Shown here: positions 27,488 through 36,900 of the stretch, in pieces
How the letters are laid out: each line of letters starts with the position of its first letter
How positions within the stretch are numbered: the first letter of the stretch is position 1
NCBI GenBank assembly: GCA_035638075.1
Contig: DASRAU010000016.1
Location: 1 to 64,000, forward strand
DNA length: 64,000 nt
Source: DASRAU01 sp035638075
GTDB lineage: Bacteria > Acidobacteriota > Polarisedimenticolia > Gp22-AA2
Direction of reading: 5' to 3'
Made by a program: the position numbers and the translations under genes
Notes under the pieces: model-generated
What the model saw: only the letters and a program-made list of their open reading frames with translations
Told to the model about the DNA's origin: nothing
Databases searched by the model: none

Positions 27488-27888
27488 CAGTTGGCCTCGT
27501 CCTCGATGTACTTGCGGTATTGCGCCGCGGTCATCAGGCCGTCCACTTCCTTCGGGTCGGCCATGGTGATGCGGATCATCCAGCCGTCGCCGTAGGGATC
27601 GCGATTCACGACGTCGGGCTTGTCGGTGAGCGCGCCATTCACCTCCGCCACCGTTCCCGAGGCGGGCGCGAACAGCTCGGAGACCGCCTTCACCGATTCG
27701 ACGGTGCCGAACGCCTCGCCCGCCACCACCGCCGCGCCCACCTGGGGCAGCTCGACGTAGACGATGTCCCCGAGCTCCGCCTGCGCGTAGTGGGTGACGC
27801 CGACCGTGGCCCGGCCGCTGCGGGCCTCGAGCCACTCGTGCTCCTTGGTGTACTTGAGGTCGTCCGGATAGATCCCGTCTGCGCTCAC
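27487..27888 (-). CDS. gcvH: Glycine cleavage system H protein
   Basis: 133 residues. The lipoylated lysine is K67 in FGTVESVKAVSELFAP. Flanking strands DIVYVELPQVGAAV and VNRDPYGDGWMIRI are typical. It carries the aminomethyl group from P-protein to GcvT. It lies 14 bases after gcvT. Confidence 0.95.
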   Translation of the reverse strand: MSADGIYPDDLKYTKEHEWLEARSGRATVGVTHYAQAELGDIVYVELPQVGAAVVAGEAFGTVESVKAVSELFAPASGTVAEVNGALTDKPDVVNRDPYGDGWMIRITMADPKEVDGLMTAAQYRKYIEDEAN

Positions 27889-27902
27889 GGTGTGTTTCCT
27901 CC

Positions 27903-29033
27903 TCAGGTGCGCCCGGATGCCTTCGCGGGACGGCGATAGAACGGTGTCTCGACCACGACCGCGGCGGCGTCCCGCTCCCGGATGACGACCGCGAAGCGCG
28001 ACCCGACCGTGGCGAGGGCGGGTGGAACGTAGGCCAGCCCGATGTTCTTCTTGAGGAAGGGGGCGAAGGTGCCCGAGGTGACGCGGCCGGCGGGACGGCC
28101 CTCGTGTCGGACGGCGTAGTCGTGGCGCGCGATGCCGCGGTCCACCATCTCGAACCCGGCGAGCGAGCGCGTCACCCCTTCCTTCTTCTGCTTCTCGAGG
28201 GAGGCGCGGCCGATGAACTCCCCTTTTGCGAGCCGCGCGATGCCGCCGAGCCCGGCTTCGAGCGGCGTCGTGGTGTCGTCGAGGTCGTTGCCGTAGAGCG
28301 GCATGCGGGCCTCGAGCCTCAGGGTGTCGCGCGCCCCCAGGCCGCAGGGCTGAAGCCCGTGCGGCCGGCCCGCCTCGAGCAGCGCCTTGAAAAGATCCTC
28401 CGCGGCGCCGGAGGGGCCGTAGATCTCGAAGCCGTCCTCACCCGTGTACCCGGTGCGCGACACGATGGAGCGGGCGCCGCGCACGTCGGTCTCGATGAAC
28501 CGGTAGTAGCCGATGGAGCGCAGGTCGGCGCGGACGAGCCCCTGGAGGATCGTCTCGGCAAGCGGTCCCTGGAGGGCGATCTGCGCGTACCCGCGGCTGG
28601 CGTCCCGGATGTCCGCGTCCCCCGCGCCGTGCTTCTTCACCCAGGCGACGTCCTTGTCGGTGTTGCCGGCGTTGATGACGAGCAGGTACCGGTCTTCCGC
28701 GCGCCGGTAGACGAGGATGTCGTCCACGAACCCGCCCGCCTCGTTCAGCAGCCCGCTGTACTGCGCCTGCCCGTCCACGAGGCGCGAGGCGTCGTTGCAG
28801 GTGAGGCGCTGGACGATGGCGAGGGCGCCCGACCCCTCGATCTCGATCTCGCCCATGTGGCTGACGTCGAAGATCCCGGCCTTCGTGCGCACGGCCATGT
28901 GCTCGTCGATCACGGACGAGAACTGCACGGCCATCTCCCACCCTGCGAACGGCACGCACTTGCCGCCGAGGGAGCGGGCGATTCCAAGGAGCGGCGTGGT
29001 CTTGAGCGGCCCGGCCGCGGGTTCCGAAGTCAT
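27903..29033 (-). CDS. gcvT: Aminomethyltransferase, glycine cleavage T protein
   Basis: 376 residues. It releases ammonia and makes 5,10-methylene-THF from the aminomethyl-lipoyl arm. Visible motifs include FDVSHMGEIEIEG, GYTGEDGFEIYG and LRLEARMPLYGNDLDDTTTPLEAGL. It is the first gene of gcvT-gcvH-gcvPA-gcvPB. Upstream, GGAGAG lies before the ATG and a TACATT box about 25 bases further back. I see no glycine riboswitch aptamer in the 100-base leader. Together with fhs elsewhere in the window this supports folate one-carbon flux. Confidence 0.94.
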   Translation of the reverse strand: MTSEPAAGPLKTTPLLGIARSLGGKCVPFAGWEMAVQFSSVIDEHMAVRTKAGIFDVSHMGEIEIEGSGALAIVQRLTCNDASRLVDGQAQYSGLLNEAGGFVDDILVYRRAEDRYLLVINAGNTDKDVAWVKKHGAGDADIRDASRGYAQIALQGPLAETILQGLVRADLRSIGYYRFIETDVRGARSIVSRTGYTGEDGFEIYGPSGAAEDLFKALLEAGRPHGLQPCGLGARDTLRLEARMPLYGNDLDDTTTPLEAGLGGIARLAKGEFIGRASLEKQKKEGVTRSLAGFEMVDRGIARHDYAVRHEGRPAGRVTSGTFAPFLKKNIGLAYVPPALATVGSRFAVVIRERDAAAVVVETPFYRRPAKASGRT

Positions 29034-29133
29034 CTCGGGATTTTCTCTCCGAAGGGGCGGTAATGTACCACAGCGTGAAAGGTCCCCTTCCCTCGCGCCG
29101 CGGGTCGGACGAAAGGCCGGCCCCGGCGCCCGC

Positions 29134-29964
29134 TCAGCCCAGGCTTCGGGCGATCGCCTGCGCCAGGTCGGGGATGGTGGCGCGGCGCGGCCTCGCGGCG
29201 ATGCGGAACCCGAGGCGGCGCGCCTCGGCGGCCGTCACGGGGCCGATGACCGCCGCGGGCACGCGCTTCAGGCGGCGGCGATCGGCGATCGCGAACCCGC
29301 CCGCGAAGTGGCGCACCGTCGCCGACGAGGCGAAGGTGACGAGGTCGAGTCGCCCGGCGCGAAGCGATCGCAGCACGGCGGCGCGCCCGCGCCGCACCGG
29401 AACGGTGCGATAGACCGGGACGACACGGACACGCGCCCCCAGCCGCCGCAGCGCCACGACGACGACGTCGCGCGCGTCCGCGGCGCGCGGCAGGAGCACC
29501 CGCGCTCCACGCCACCCGGAAGGAGTTCGCGACCGCTTCGCCCGGTCCCGCAGGCTGCCTCGTCGTGCAACTCCGCCCCGGCGCAGCAGGGACGCCAGCC
29601 CTTCCGCGCGGAAGGTCGCCGGCACGCCGACGACGCGCAACCCGCCGCGGCGCGCCGCGGCCGCCGTCGCCGGGCCAATCGCCAGGACCGGGACGGCTTT
29701 GAATTTCGCCTTCGGCACGCGGCGCGACCGGGCGCGTCCCAGGAACCGGTCCACGGCGTTGACGCTCGTCACGACGATGAGATCGAACCGGTCGATCGTC
29801 CGGAGCGCGCGGTCACAGGAGCGCCAGGATCGCGGCGGCGCGAACGCGATCGCCGGCGCCTCGATCACCGTGGCGCCGAAGTCCCGCAGCCGCCGTGACA
29901 GGTCCCCGGCCTGCGCCGCCGCGCGCGTCACGAGGATCGTCCGGCCCGCGAGCGGGCGGTGCAC
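29134..29964 (-). CDS. hemD: Uroporphyrinogen-III synthase
   Basis: 276 residues from GTG at 29964, immediately after the hemC stop. The two-lobed HemD fold is recognisable by ILVTRAAAQAGDLSRRLRDFGATV, DLIVVTSVNAVDRFL, and the second-lobe VTFASSATVRHFAGGF plus VIGPVTAAEARRLGF. It is rich in Arg. It closes hydroxymethylbilane with ring D inversion. HemD is poorly conserved, so position in the hem operon weighs as much as motif. Confidence 0.88.
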   Translation of the reverse strand: MHRPLAGRTILVTRAAAQAGDLSRRLRDFGATVIEAPAIAFAPPRSWRSCDRALRTIDRFDLIVVTSVNAVDRFLGRARSRRVPKAKFKAVPVLAIGPATAAAARRGGLRVVGVPATFRAEGLASLLRRGGVARRGSLRDRAKRSRTPSGWRGARVLLPRAADARDVVVVALRRLGARVRVVPVYRTVPVRRGRAAVLRSLRAGRLDLVTFASSATVRHFAGGFAIADRRRLKRVPAAVIGPVTAAEARRLGFRIAARPRRATIPDLAQAIARSLG

Positions 29965-30933
29965 TCAGGCCGACCCGATGGGGCCGGCCGGCGACGCCTT
30001 GGCCGCGCCGCGGTCGGCCTCGCGGGCGCGGGCGAGGATGAGGGCGGCGCCGCGCGCCAGCAGCTCGGCGGCGAGCGCCCGGCCGATCTCCTCCGGGCGC
30101 GCCGGATCGCCGGTCGTCTCTCCCGCCTCGACGCGCCGCCCGAAGGGATCGATGACGAGACCACGCAGCCGCAGCCGGTCGCCGTCCCGCTCGGCGAGGG
30201 CGGCGATGGGGGCGCGGCAGCCGCCGCCGAGCGCGGCGAGAAAGGCCCGCTCCGCCGCCACCTGCGCCGCGGCGGCGGCGTCGCCGATCCCGGAGACCGC
30301 GGTGCGCGCTTCCGCGTCGTCGCCCCGCGTCTCGATCGCCAGGGCCCCCTGCGCCACCGCCGGCAGCATCTCCTGCGGATCGAGCGGGCGCCCCTCCACC
30401 TCGAGCGACAGCCGCGCGATCCCCGCGGACGCCAGAAGGAGCGCGTCGCAGGCGCCGGCGCGCCATTTCGCCACCCGCGTGTCGACGTTGCCCCGGATCG
30501 GCACGAAGGCGAGATCGGGGCGGAGGCGCCGCGCCTGCGCGACGCGGCGCGGCGAGCCCGTGCCGACGAGGGCGCCGGTCGGGAGGGCGCGCAGGGACCG
30601 CGCCCCGTGCGCGACGAGGAGATCGCGCGGATCGGCCCGCTCGGGAACCGCGGCGATGAGGAGCCCGGAAGGCTCCGTGGTCGGCAGGTCCTTGCAGCTG
30701 TGCACGGCGACGTCGATCGTTCCGGCCAGGAGGGCCGCCTGGATCTCCTTCACGAAGATCCCCTCGCCGCCGAGGGCCTCCAGCGCCGCCGTCGCCTGCC
30801 GGTCCCCGGTGGTGGTGACGATCTGCAGGCGGGCATCGCAGCCGCGCTCCCGCAACCGCGCCAGGATCCACTCGGCCTGGGCCAGCGCCAGCCGGCTGCC
30901 CCGGCTGCCGACGACGAGGCTTCGGCTAGGCAC
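29965..30933 (-). CDS. hemC: Porphobilinogen deaminase (hydroxymethylbilane synthase)
   Basis: 322 residues from GTG at 30933, overlapping hemA by eight bases. It begins LVVGSRGSRLALAQAEWI; the dipyrromethane cofactor attaches to C239 in ALGGGCRAPIAAL. HSCKDLPT and IPIRGNVDTRVAKW are substrate- and cofactor-binding stretches. It polymerises four porphobilinogens. Normal length. Confidence 0.95.
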   Translation of the reverse strand: MPSRSLVVGSRGSRLALAQAEWILARLRERGCDARLQIVTTTGDRQATAALEALGGEGIFVKEIQAALLAGTIDVAVHSCKDLPTTEPSGLLIAAVPERADPRDLLVAHGARSLRALPTGALVGTGSPRRVAQARRLRPDLAFVPIRGNVDTRVAKWRAGACDALLLASAGIARLSLEVEGRPLDPQEMLPAVAQGALAIETRGDDAEARTAVSGIGDAAAAAQVAAERAFLAALGGGCRAPIAALAERDGDRLRLRGLVIDPFGRRVEAGETTGDPARPEEIGRALAAELLARGAALILARAREADRGAAKASPAGPIGSA

Positions 30934-32278
30934 GCGTCCCCTGCTTGCCGATCTCCTCCTTTGAAGTTTCCTGCGACTCGCCGGAGGCCGCCTCGGTCTC
31001 GCGACCGGCGGCGCGCGGCGCGTCGAGCCCGAACGCCTCGCGCAGCAGCGCAATGAGGCCGCCCCCTTCGGGACGCGAGCCGGCGCGCTTCAGGAGCAGC
31101 GTCGGGTGATGCAGGATCTTGTTGAGCAGGGCGGTGCGGAACTCGTCGAGGGCCCGCGCCTGCTCCTCGGACAGGGGCCCGAGGCGGCCGCGGAACCGCT
31201 CCATCTCCGTCTCTCCCAGCTCGTGCAGGCGGCGGCGCAGGTCGACGATGGTCGGGGCCGCCTCGAGGCTCCGGACCCACTCGAGGTAGGCGGCCGTCTC
31301 GCGGTCGACGATCGCCTCGGCCTGCTCCGCCTCCCGGCGGCGCTCGCCGAGCCCGGCCTCGGCCACCGCCTTGAGGTCGTCGAGATCGTAGACGTACATG
31401 TTCTCGAGCGCGTGCACGCGCGGATCGACGTTCCGCGGCACGGCGATGTCGAGGAGGAAGATCGGGCGCCCGCGCCGCGCCCGCCCCAGCCGCTGCGCCT
31501 CCTCGAGGCCGATGACGTGGTGCGGCGCGGCGGTCGAGACGATCACCACGTCCGCGCCTTCGAGCACGTCGTAGAGCCGGTCCCACGAGACCGCGCGGCC
31601 GCCGAGCTCGCGGGCCAGCTCGTCGGCCCCCTGCCACGATCGGTTCACCACCGTCAGCGAGCCGACCCCGCCGGCGGCGATGTGCTGCGCCGCCAGGCGC
31701 GCCATCTTGCCCGCCCCGACCACGGCGACGTGGTGTCCGGCCAGGTCGCCGAAGATCTCCCGCGCCCGGTCGGCGGCCGCGTGGGCGATCGACACGGGCG
31801 CGCGGGCGATGCCGGTCGAGCTGCGCACCCGCTTCGCCACCGAGAAGGTGCGCTGCAGCAGGCCGTCGAGCACGGCGCCGACCGTGCCGGCCGCGCGGCC
31901 GAGGGCCCAGGCGGTCTTCACCTGCCCGAGGATCTGCGGCTCGCCGACGATCATCGAATCGAGGGACGCCGCCACCCGGAAGAGGTGCCGCACCGCCGCC
32001 TGGTCGACGTGCAGGTAGGCGTGGCGCTCCAGCTCCGCGCGGCCGATCCCTCCGCCCTGCGCGGCCAGGAAGTCGCCGAGCCCCGGCGCCGCCGCCGGAT
32101 CGCCGCACACGAGGGCCTCGGTCCGGTTGCAGGTCGAAAGGAGGAAGGCCTCGTCGATGCCCGGCACCGAGGCGAGGCGCGCCAGTACCCCCGGCAGGTC
32201 GGCATCCGAAACCACCAGCCGCTCGCGCAGATCGAGCGGCGCGCTCTGGTGGTTCAGTCCGTAGAGGAGGATGGCCAC
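30926..32278 (-). CDS. hemA: Glutamyl-tRNA reductase
   Basis: 450 residues from GTG at 32278, seven bases after the hemX stop. The catalytic Cys is C50 in LLSTCNRTEAL; GLNHQSAPLDLRER at 7-20 and VVGAGKMARLAAQHI (NADPH fold) follow. The C-terminal dimerisation helix region (LDEFRTALLNKILHHPT) is present, with an extra Glu/Ser-rich tail. First step of the C5 route to heme: reduces Glu-tRNA to glutamate-1-semialdehyde. Confidence 0.95.
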   Translation of the reverse strand: MAILLYGLNHQSAPLDLRERLVVSDADLPGVLARLASVPGIDEAFLLSTCNRTEALVCGDPAAAPGLGDFLAAQGGGIGRAELERHAYLHVDQAAVRHLFRVAASLDSMIVGEPQILGQVKTAWALGRAAGTVGAVLDGLLQRTFSVAKRVRSSTGIARAPVSIAHAAADRAREIFGDLAGHHVAVVGAGKMARLAAQHIAAGGVGSLTVVNRSWQGADELARELGGRAVSWDRLYDVLEGADVVIVSTAAPHHVIGLEEAQRLGRARRGRPIFLLDIAVPRNVDPRVHALENMYVYDLDDLKAVAEAGLGERRREAEQAEAIVDRETAAYLEWVRSLEAAPTIVDLRRRLHELGETEMERFRGRLGPLSEEQARALDEFRTALLNKILHHPTLLLKRAGSRPEGGGLIALLREAFGLDAPRAAGRETEAASGESQETSKEEIGKQGTRA

Positions 32279-32285
32279 GGCGGCC

Positions 32286-33074
32286 TCACAGTCCGAGCAT
32301 GCGCAGAAGGACGAGACAGAACCCGACCACCATGAGCAGCGACGCCCGCCGGCCGCGCCAGCCCCAGCCGAGGCGGGCCAGGACGATCGTCCCCAGCAGG
32401 GCCCAGGCGAGGATGGCGAGCGTCTCCTCGGGGCGCCAGGTCCACGGACGCCCGGTCTCCAGCCCATTGATGACGGCGCCGCTGAGGATCCCGAGCGTCA
32501 GGAGCCCGAAAGCGACGCCGAGGGATCGGTACGCGAGGCGGTCGCAGGCGGCGAGCGACGGCAGCCGGCGGAAGGCCGCGATCGGCCGCTTGGTCTTCAG
32601 GGCCCGGTCGACGACCAGGTACATCAGGCTGGCGGCGAAGGTGATCGACAGGGCGGTGACGCCGAACAGGATCACCGTCAGGTGGAAGCGCAGGAACGCC
32701 GGCGGCGGCCCCACCCCGGGCGGCAGCGAAGCCTCTGGCAGCACCTCGGCCAGGAGGAGCACCAGCGCCGCCACCGGCAGCTCGATGGCGAGCACGGCGT
32801 CCAGACGCGACCGCCACCAGACCAGGAGCGCGGCCAGGGTCAGCATCCAGGCGAGCGCCGACAGGACCTCGGGAAGGGTGACCAGGGGGCAGCGGCCGAC
32901 GGCGGCGCCGGTCGCGAACAGCGCCCCGGTGTGCAGGGCCGCGCCGAGGGCGGCGAGCCCGGGGGCCAGGGCGGATCGGCCCTTCCCTCCCCGGCGCCAG
33001 GGGACGATCGCGGCGAGGGAGCCGGCCGCGTACGACACCAGGGCCCCTCTCAGCAACAGGACGGCTGCGTCCAT
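32286..33074 (-). CDS. hemX: HemX/CcsA-type cytochrome c assembly membrane protein
   Basis: 262 residues, about eight spans. It carries histidines in and near spans (H48 in ALHTGALFATGAAV, H130 in FRFHLTVILFGV) and TGRPWTWRPEETLAILAWAL, which corresponds to the tryptophan-rich signature loop of the CcsA/HemX superfamily. It is the first gene of hemX-hemA-hemC-hemD, with GGAGG six bases before its ATG. HemX proteins next to hemA modulate GluTR level or handle heme; a role in cytochrome c maturation is also possible. The window encodes a multiheme protein that would need such maturation. Confidence 0.8.
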   Translation of the reverse strand: MDAAVLLLRGALVSYAAGSLAAIVPWRRGGKGRSALAPGLAALGAALHTGALFATGAAVGRCPLVTLPEVLSALAWMLTLAALLVWWRSRLDAVLAIELPVAALVLLLAEVLPEASLPPGVGPPPAFLRFHLTVILFGVTALSITFAASLMYLVVDRALKTKRPIAAFRRLPSLAACDRLAYRSLGVAFGLLTLGILSGAVINGLETGRPWTWRPEETLAILAWALLGTIVLARLGWGWRGRRASLLMVVGFCLVLLRMLGL

Positions 33075-33138
33075 CGGTCCTCCGGGGGTGCTTGCGCCGG
33101 GCGAGCCCCGCGGATTGGGGCGGAGTGTATCACTCGTC

Positions 33139-33168
33139 TTGATCGCCCGAGCGGCCGGGTGCTACGAT
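33139..33168 (+). promoter_or_regulatory. Sigma70-like promoter of the HAD phosphatase gene
   Basis: TTGATC (33139-33144) and TACGAT (33163-33168) are 18 bases apart. The predicted start near 33175 gives a leader of about 17 bases containing GAGGGA before the TTG at 33192. Confidence 0.6.
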
Positions 33169-33191
33169 GCCCGGACTTCCGAGGGAACTGC

Positions 33192-33833
33192 TTGATTCGC
33201 GGCGTCATCTTCGACTTCGACGGGACCCTGATCGATTCCTACGAGGCCATCACCGAGAGCCTGAACCTGGTGCGGGCGGGCTACGATCAGCCCGCGATCC
33301 CGCTCGAGCAGGTGCGGGACATGGTGGGGCACGGCCTCGAGCAGCTTATGGAGGGCGCCGTCGGCAAGGAGCGGGTCGCCGAGGGCGTCCTGAAGTTCCG
33401 CGAGCACTACGCGCAGATCTGCGAGAACCGCACCAAGATCCTGCCGCTCGTCCGCCAGACTCTCGAAGAGCTCGACAAGCGCGGCTATGTCATGGGGATC
33501 GCCACCAACAAGCCGTCGTACTTCGCGCGCGACATCCTCAAGGCGCTCGAGATCGACCACCTCTTCGCCGAGGTCATGGGTCCGAACGACGTCGGGCGCC
33601 CCAAGCCCGATCCCGAGATGCTCGAAGTGATGATGGCCCGGCTCGGCCTCGGCACCGACGAAGTGGTGTACGTCGGCGACATGCTCCTGGACATCGAGGT
33701 GGCCCGCAAGGCGGGGGTGGCGATGTACGCCGTGCCCAGCGGCTCGGCCAGCCGGGAGACGCTCGTCAACGGCCGTCCCGACCGCCTCGTCTCGCGCTTC
33801 TCGGACCTGCTGAACTACCTTCCCGCCCTCTAG
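33192..33833 (+). CDS. HAD-superfamily hydrolase, phosphoglycolate phosphatase-like
   Basis: 213 residues from TTG at 33192, preceded by GAGGGA. HAD motif I is FDFDGTLID with nucleophile D8 and acid D10; motif II IATNKPS; motif III Lys in GRPKPDPEM; motif IV GDMLLDIEVARKAG. The small alpha-helical cap (about 16-85) marks a Gph/PGPase-like enzyme of the beta-phosphoglucomutase class. The substrate may be phosphoglycolate, but this subfamily is promiscuous. Monocistronic, with promoter and terminator on either side. Confidence 0.88.
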   Translation: MIRGVIFDFDGTLIDSYEAITESLNLVRAGYDQPAIPLEQVRDMVGHGLEQLMEGAVGKERVAEGVLKFREHYAQICENRTKILPLVRQTLEELDKRGYVMGIATNKPSYFARDILKALEIDHLFAEVMGPNDVGRPKPDPEMLEVMMARLGLGTDEVVYVGDMLLDIEVARKAGVAMYAVPSGSASRETLVNGRPDRLVSRFSDLLNYLPAL

Positions 33834-33847
33834 AGCAGGCCCTGGAT

Positions 33848-33868
33848 CCCGCGGAGGTGGCGGGTTTT
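33848..33868 (+). terminator. Intrinsic terminator after the HAD phosphatase gene
   Basis: CCCGC (33848-33852) pairs with GCGGG (33860-33864) around a seven-base loop and is followed directly by TTTT. It sits 15 bases past the TAG and before the promoter of the TonB-receptor gene. The stem is short, but the T run is rare in this GC-rich sequence. Confidence 0.5.
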
Positions 33869-33880
33869 CCGCGTCGAGGT

Positions 33881-33910
33881 TTGACCGGCGCGCACCGTCC
33901 ATCGGACAAT
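33881..33910 (+). promoter_or_regulatory. Promoter of the TonB-dependent receptor gene
   Basis: TTGACC (33881-33886) and GACAAT (33905-33910) are separated by 18 bases. A GGGGGG purine run nine bases before the ATG at 33935 may serve as ribosome site. The short leader shows no riboswitch. Confidence 0.5.
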
Positions 33911-33934
33911 GCGCGTTCCGGGGGGGTCTTGCCC

Positions 33935-36900
33935 ATGGTCCGGCGCGCGTTCGCCGCGCGCGCCCTGCTCGTCATCCTGATGTCCTGCGGGGCCTGGTGT
34001 GCCCACATCCGCCCGTCGGCCGCCGCCGACCTGGGAGCCGTCCGCGGTCTGGTCACCGACGCCGCGGGGGACGCCCTGGCCGGCGTCACCGTGGCCCTGA
34101 GCCTGCCGGATCGCGGCTCGGATCACGGCGGGGCCGTCACCGACGCCAAGGGCCTGTTCCGACTCTCCGGGATCCCCGTCGGCAACGGGTACCGTCTGCA
34201 ATGCTCCCTGACGGGTTACGCGACGGTCGTGCTGTCCGATGTGCAGGTGACCGCCGGCACGGCGACGACCCTGACCGTCAGCCTCAGCCCCGCGGGGGCG
34301 CTGCGCGAGCAGGTGAGTGTGCGCGCGGCCCCGCCCGTCGTCTCGCTCACCGAGACCACGACGCAGTCGCGGTTCTCGTCCGAGTTCATCGACGCCCTGC
34401 CGATCCTCGGCCGTAACTACCAGGACGTGCTCACCCTCGCCCCCGGCGTCTCGGACGTGGACGGCGACGGCAACCCGAACGTCCACGGGGCGCGCGACAC
34501 CGATGTGATCACCCTCGTGGACGGCGTCTCCACCACCGACCCCTACACCGGCAAGGTCGGCGCCCAGCTCAACATCGAGTCGATCCAGGAAATCGAGGTG
34601 AAGACCTCCGGCGCCACGGCGGAGTTCGGCCGCGCGCAGGGAGGCTTCAACAACATCATCACCAAGTCGGGGGGGAACCAGTTCGAGGGCGCGTTCAAGT
34701 TCTACTGGCGCGGCTCGGCGCTCGACGGCGACGGCGCCGGCATCGACGACCCGTCGCTGCACGCCGGCCTCGGCGAGAACGGCCTGCGCGACCTCCAGTT
34801 CAACGACTACCTGCCCTTCCTCTCGCTCGGCGGGCCGATCGTCAAGGATCGCGCCTGGTTCTTCGTCACCCTCGAGTACATCCAGAAGCAGGACCCGGTC
34901 AACGCGGTCAACTCCGCCTTCGTGACCGGCGTCCAGGAATACCGCGGCTTCGCCAAGGCGACCTGGCAGGCGACCCCCGCCACCCGCCTGGCGATGTCGA
35001 TCAACTACGACCCGCAGAAATACCTCAACCAGGGGCTCAACAGCTTCACGCGCGAAGAGAGCGGCTACACCCTCGAGGAGGGCGGGACGAACGTCACGCT
35101 GCGCTCCGTGTCGGTCCTGAGCCCGTCGGTCGTCCTGGAGGGAACCCTCGGGTACCTCGACACCCATCCCGGTGTCGAGCCGAACCTCGGCATCGACAAC
35201 AACCACAACGGCGTCGTCTTCGTCGACCGCAACGGCGACGGCTTCGCGCAGGCGAACGAGCGGGACCCCGGCACCGACTGGGACGACAACGGCGCGTGGG
35301 ATGTCTGGGAGGACACCTACGTCCGCAACGGCAAGGTCGACGTCTGGGAGGGCTTCCCGCCCGGCGTCACCTTCGGCAACAGCATCCTCTTCACCGAGGA
35401 CCTGGACGGCAACGGCAAGCTCACGCCGCGCGGCGGCTGCGAAGGCGCGACGCGGGAGGACATCGACTGCGATGGCCGCCTCGACATCATCGACGAAGAC
35501 ACGAACCTGAACGGCCGCCTGGACGGAACCGAAGACCTCGACGGCGACCGCAACCTCGACCGCGGCATCGAGGACCGGAACGGCGACCTCAAGCTCAACG
35601 ATACCCCCTACCCCACCGACCTCTACCCGTACGGGGCGCTGCGCCCGACGGGGGCGGACCGCGACTACTTCATCAACGAGACCACCGGGGTGACCGAGGG
35701 ACCCTATTACCAGTCGCTCCAGGACAAGAGGCAGCGCGCCTCGCTGCGCGGCGACCTTTCGGTCTTCGTCCCCGACTTCAAGGGGACCCACGACTTCCGC
35801 TTCGGCGGGGCGTACGAGCGCGAGTCGTTCGATCGCACCACCGACATGAACGACATCACCGCCCTGCAACCCCCGATCCCTCCGATCTGCGACCCGGACA
35901 CCGGGGAATGCGCCGGCGGCCGCCCCGAGTCGCTGGTCGTGGTCCTCCCCACCCAGCGCTCGGTCGAGGGATCGGCCAACGGGAGCACCGGCGCCCTCTA
36001 CGCGCAGGACACGTGGCGGCCGGTGCCGAATGTCAGCCTCGGGCTCGGCGTGCGCTACGAGCACGAGACGGCGCGCGCCCCCGGCTACACCTACTTCGAT
36101 CCGCGCTTCGAGCGGGACGTCTACAGCGCCCTGGTCACCCTGAGCGGCGGAGAGAAGCAGGGGGACGACCTGCGCACCGGCAACCGGGACGGCATGTTCA
36201 ACCTGGGTCTGGCGGGGGATCCGATGCTCACGGGGAGCCAGGGCGGCTCGGGCTTCCTCAACGACATGATCAACGCGTTGCGGCAGCAGGCGATCCGGCA
36301 CCTGATGCGCCATCGGAGCAATCTCGAGTACACGCTCGACGCCCTGAGCGGCCTCTACGATCTCGGGACCGGCAACGACGTCGACCCGGATCGGCTCTCC
36401 GAGCTCGGCGTCACCATCCAGCAAGCCGACCAGATCGCCATCACCAACAACAACCTGTCGCCGCGCCTGTCGGTCTCCTGGGACCCGGCCGGCGCCGGCA
36501 AGATGAAGGTGTACAGCACCTGGGGGCGTTACTACGACAAGCTGTTCCTCAACTCCATCGTCGGGGAGCAGGGGCCCGACACGGTGTCGCGCTACTACGG
36601 CTACGACGCCGACGGCATCGACGTCAGCGGCACCATCGGCCCCTTCGTCACCACGCCCAACCACAACGTCGGAAGGTTGTTCAGCAAATCCCCGCCGTCC
36701 GTTCACCAGGTCGATCGCAACCTCGCGACGCCCTACAGCGACGAGTGGACGATCGGGATCGAGCGGGAGCTGGCCCCCGAGGTGGCGCTGGCGGTCCGCT
36801 TCATCCGGCGCGACTTCCGCGATCAGCTGCAGGACGTGGACATCAACCACGAGGTCGTCATCAATCCCGCCACGGGGGAGCCGTACGACCTGTTCGGCAT

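Noticed and set aside
29034..29133. Glycine riboswitch before gcvT
   Set aside because: The 100-base leader lacks the tandem-aptamer conserved stretches; only a -10-like box and ribosome site are seen.
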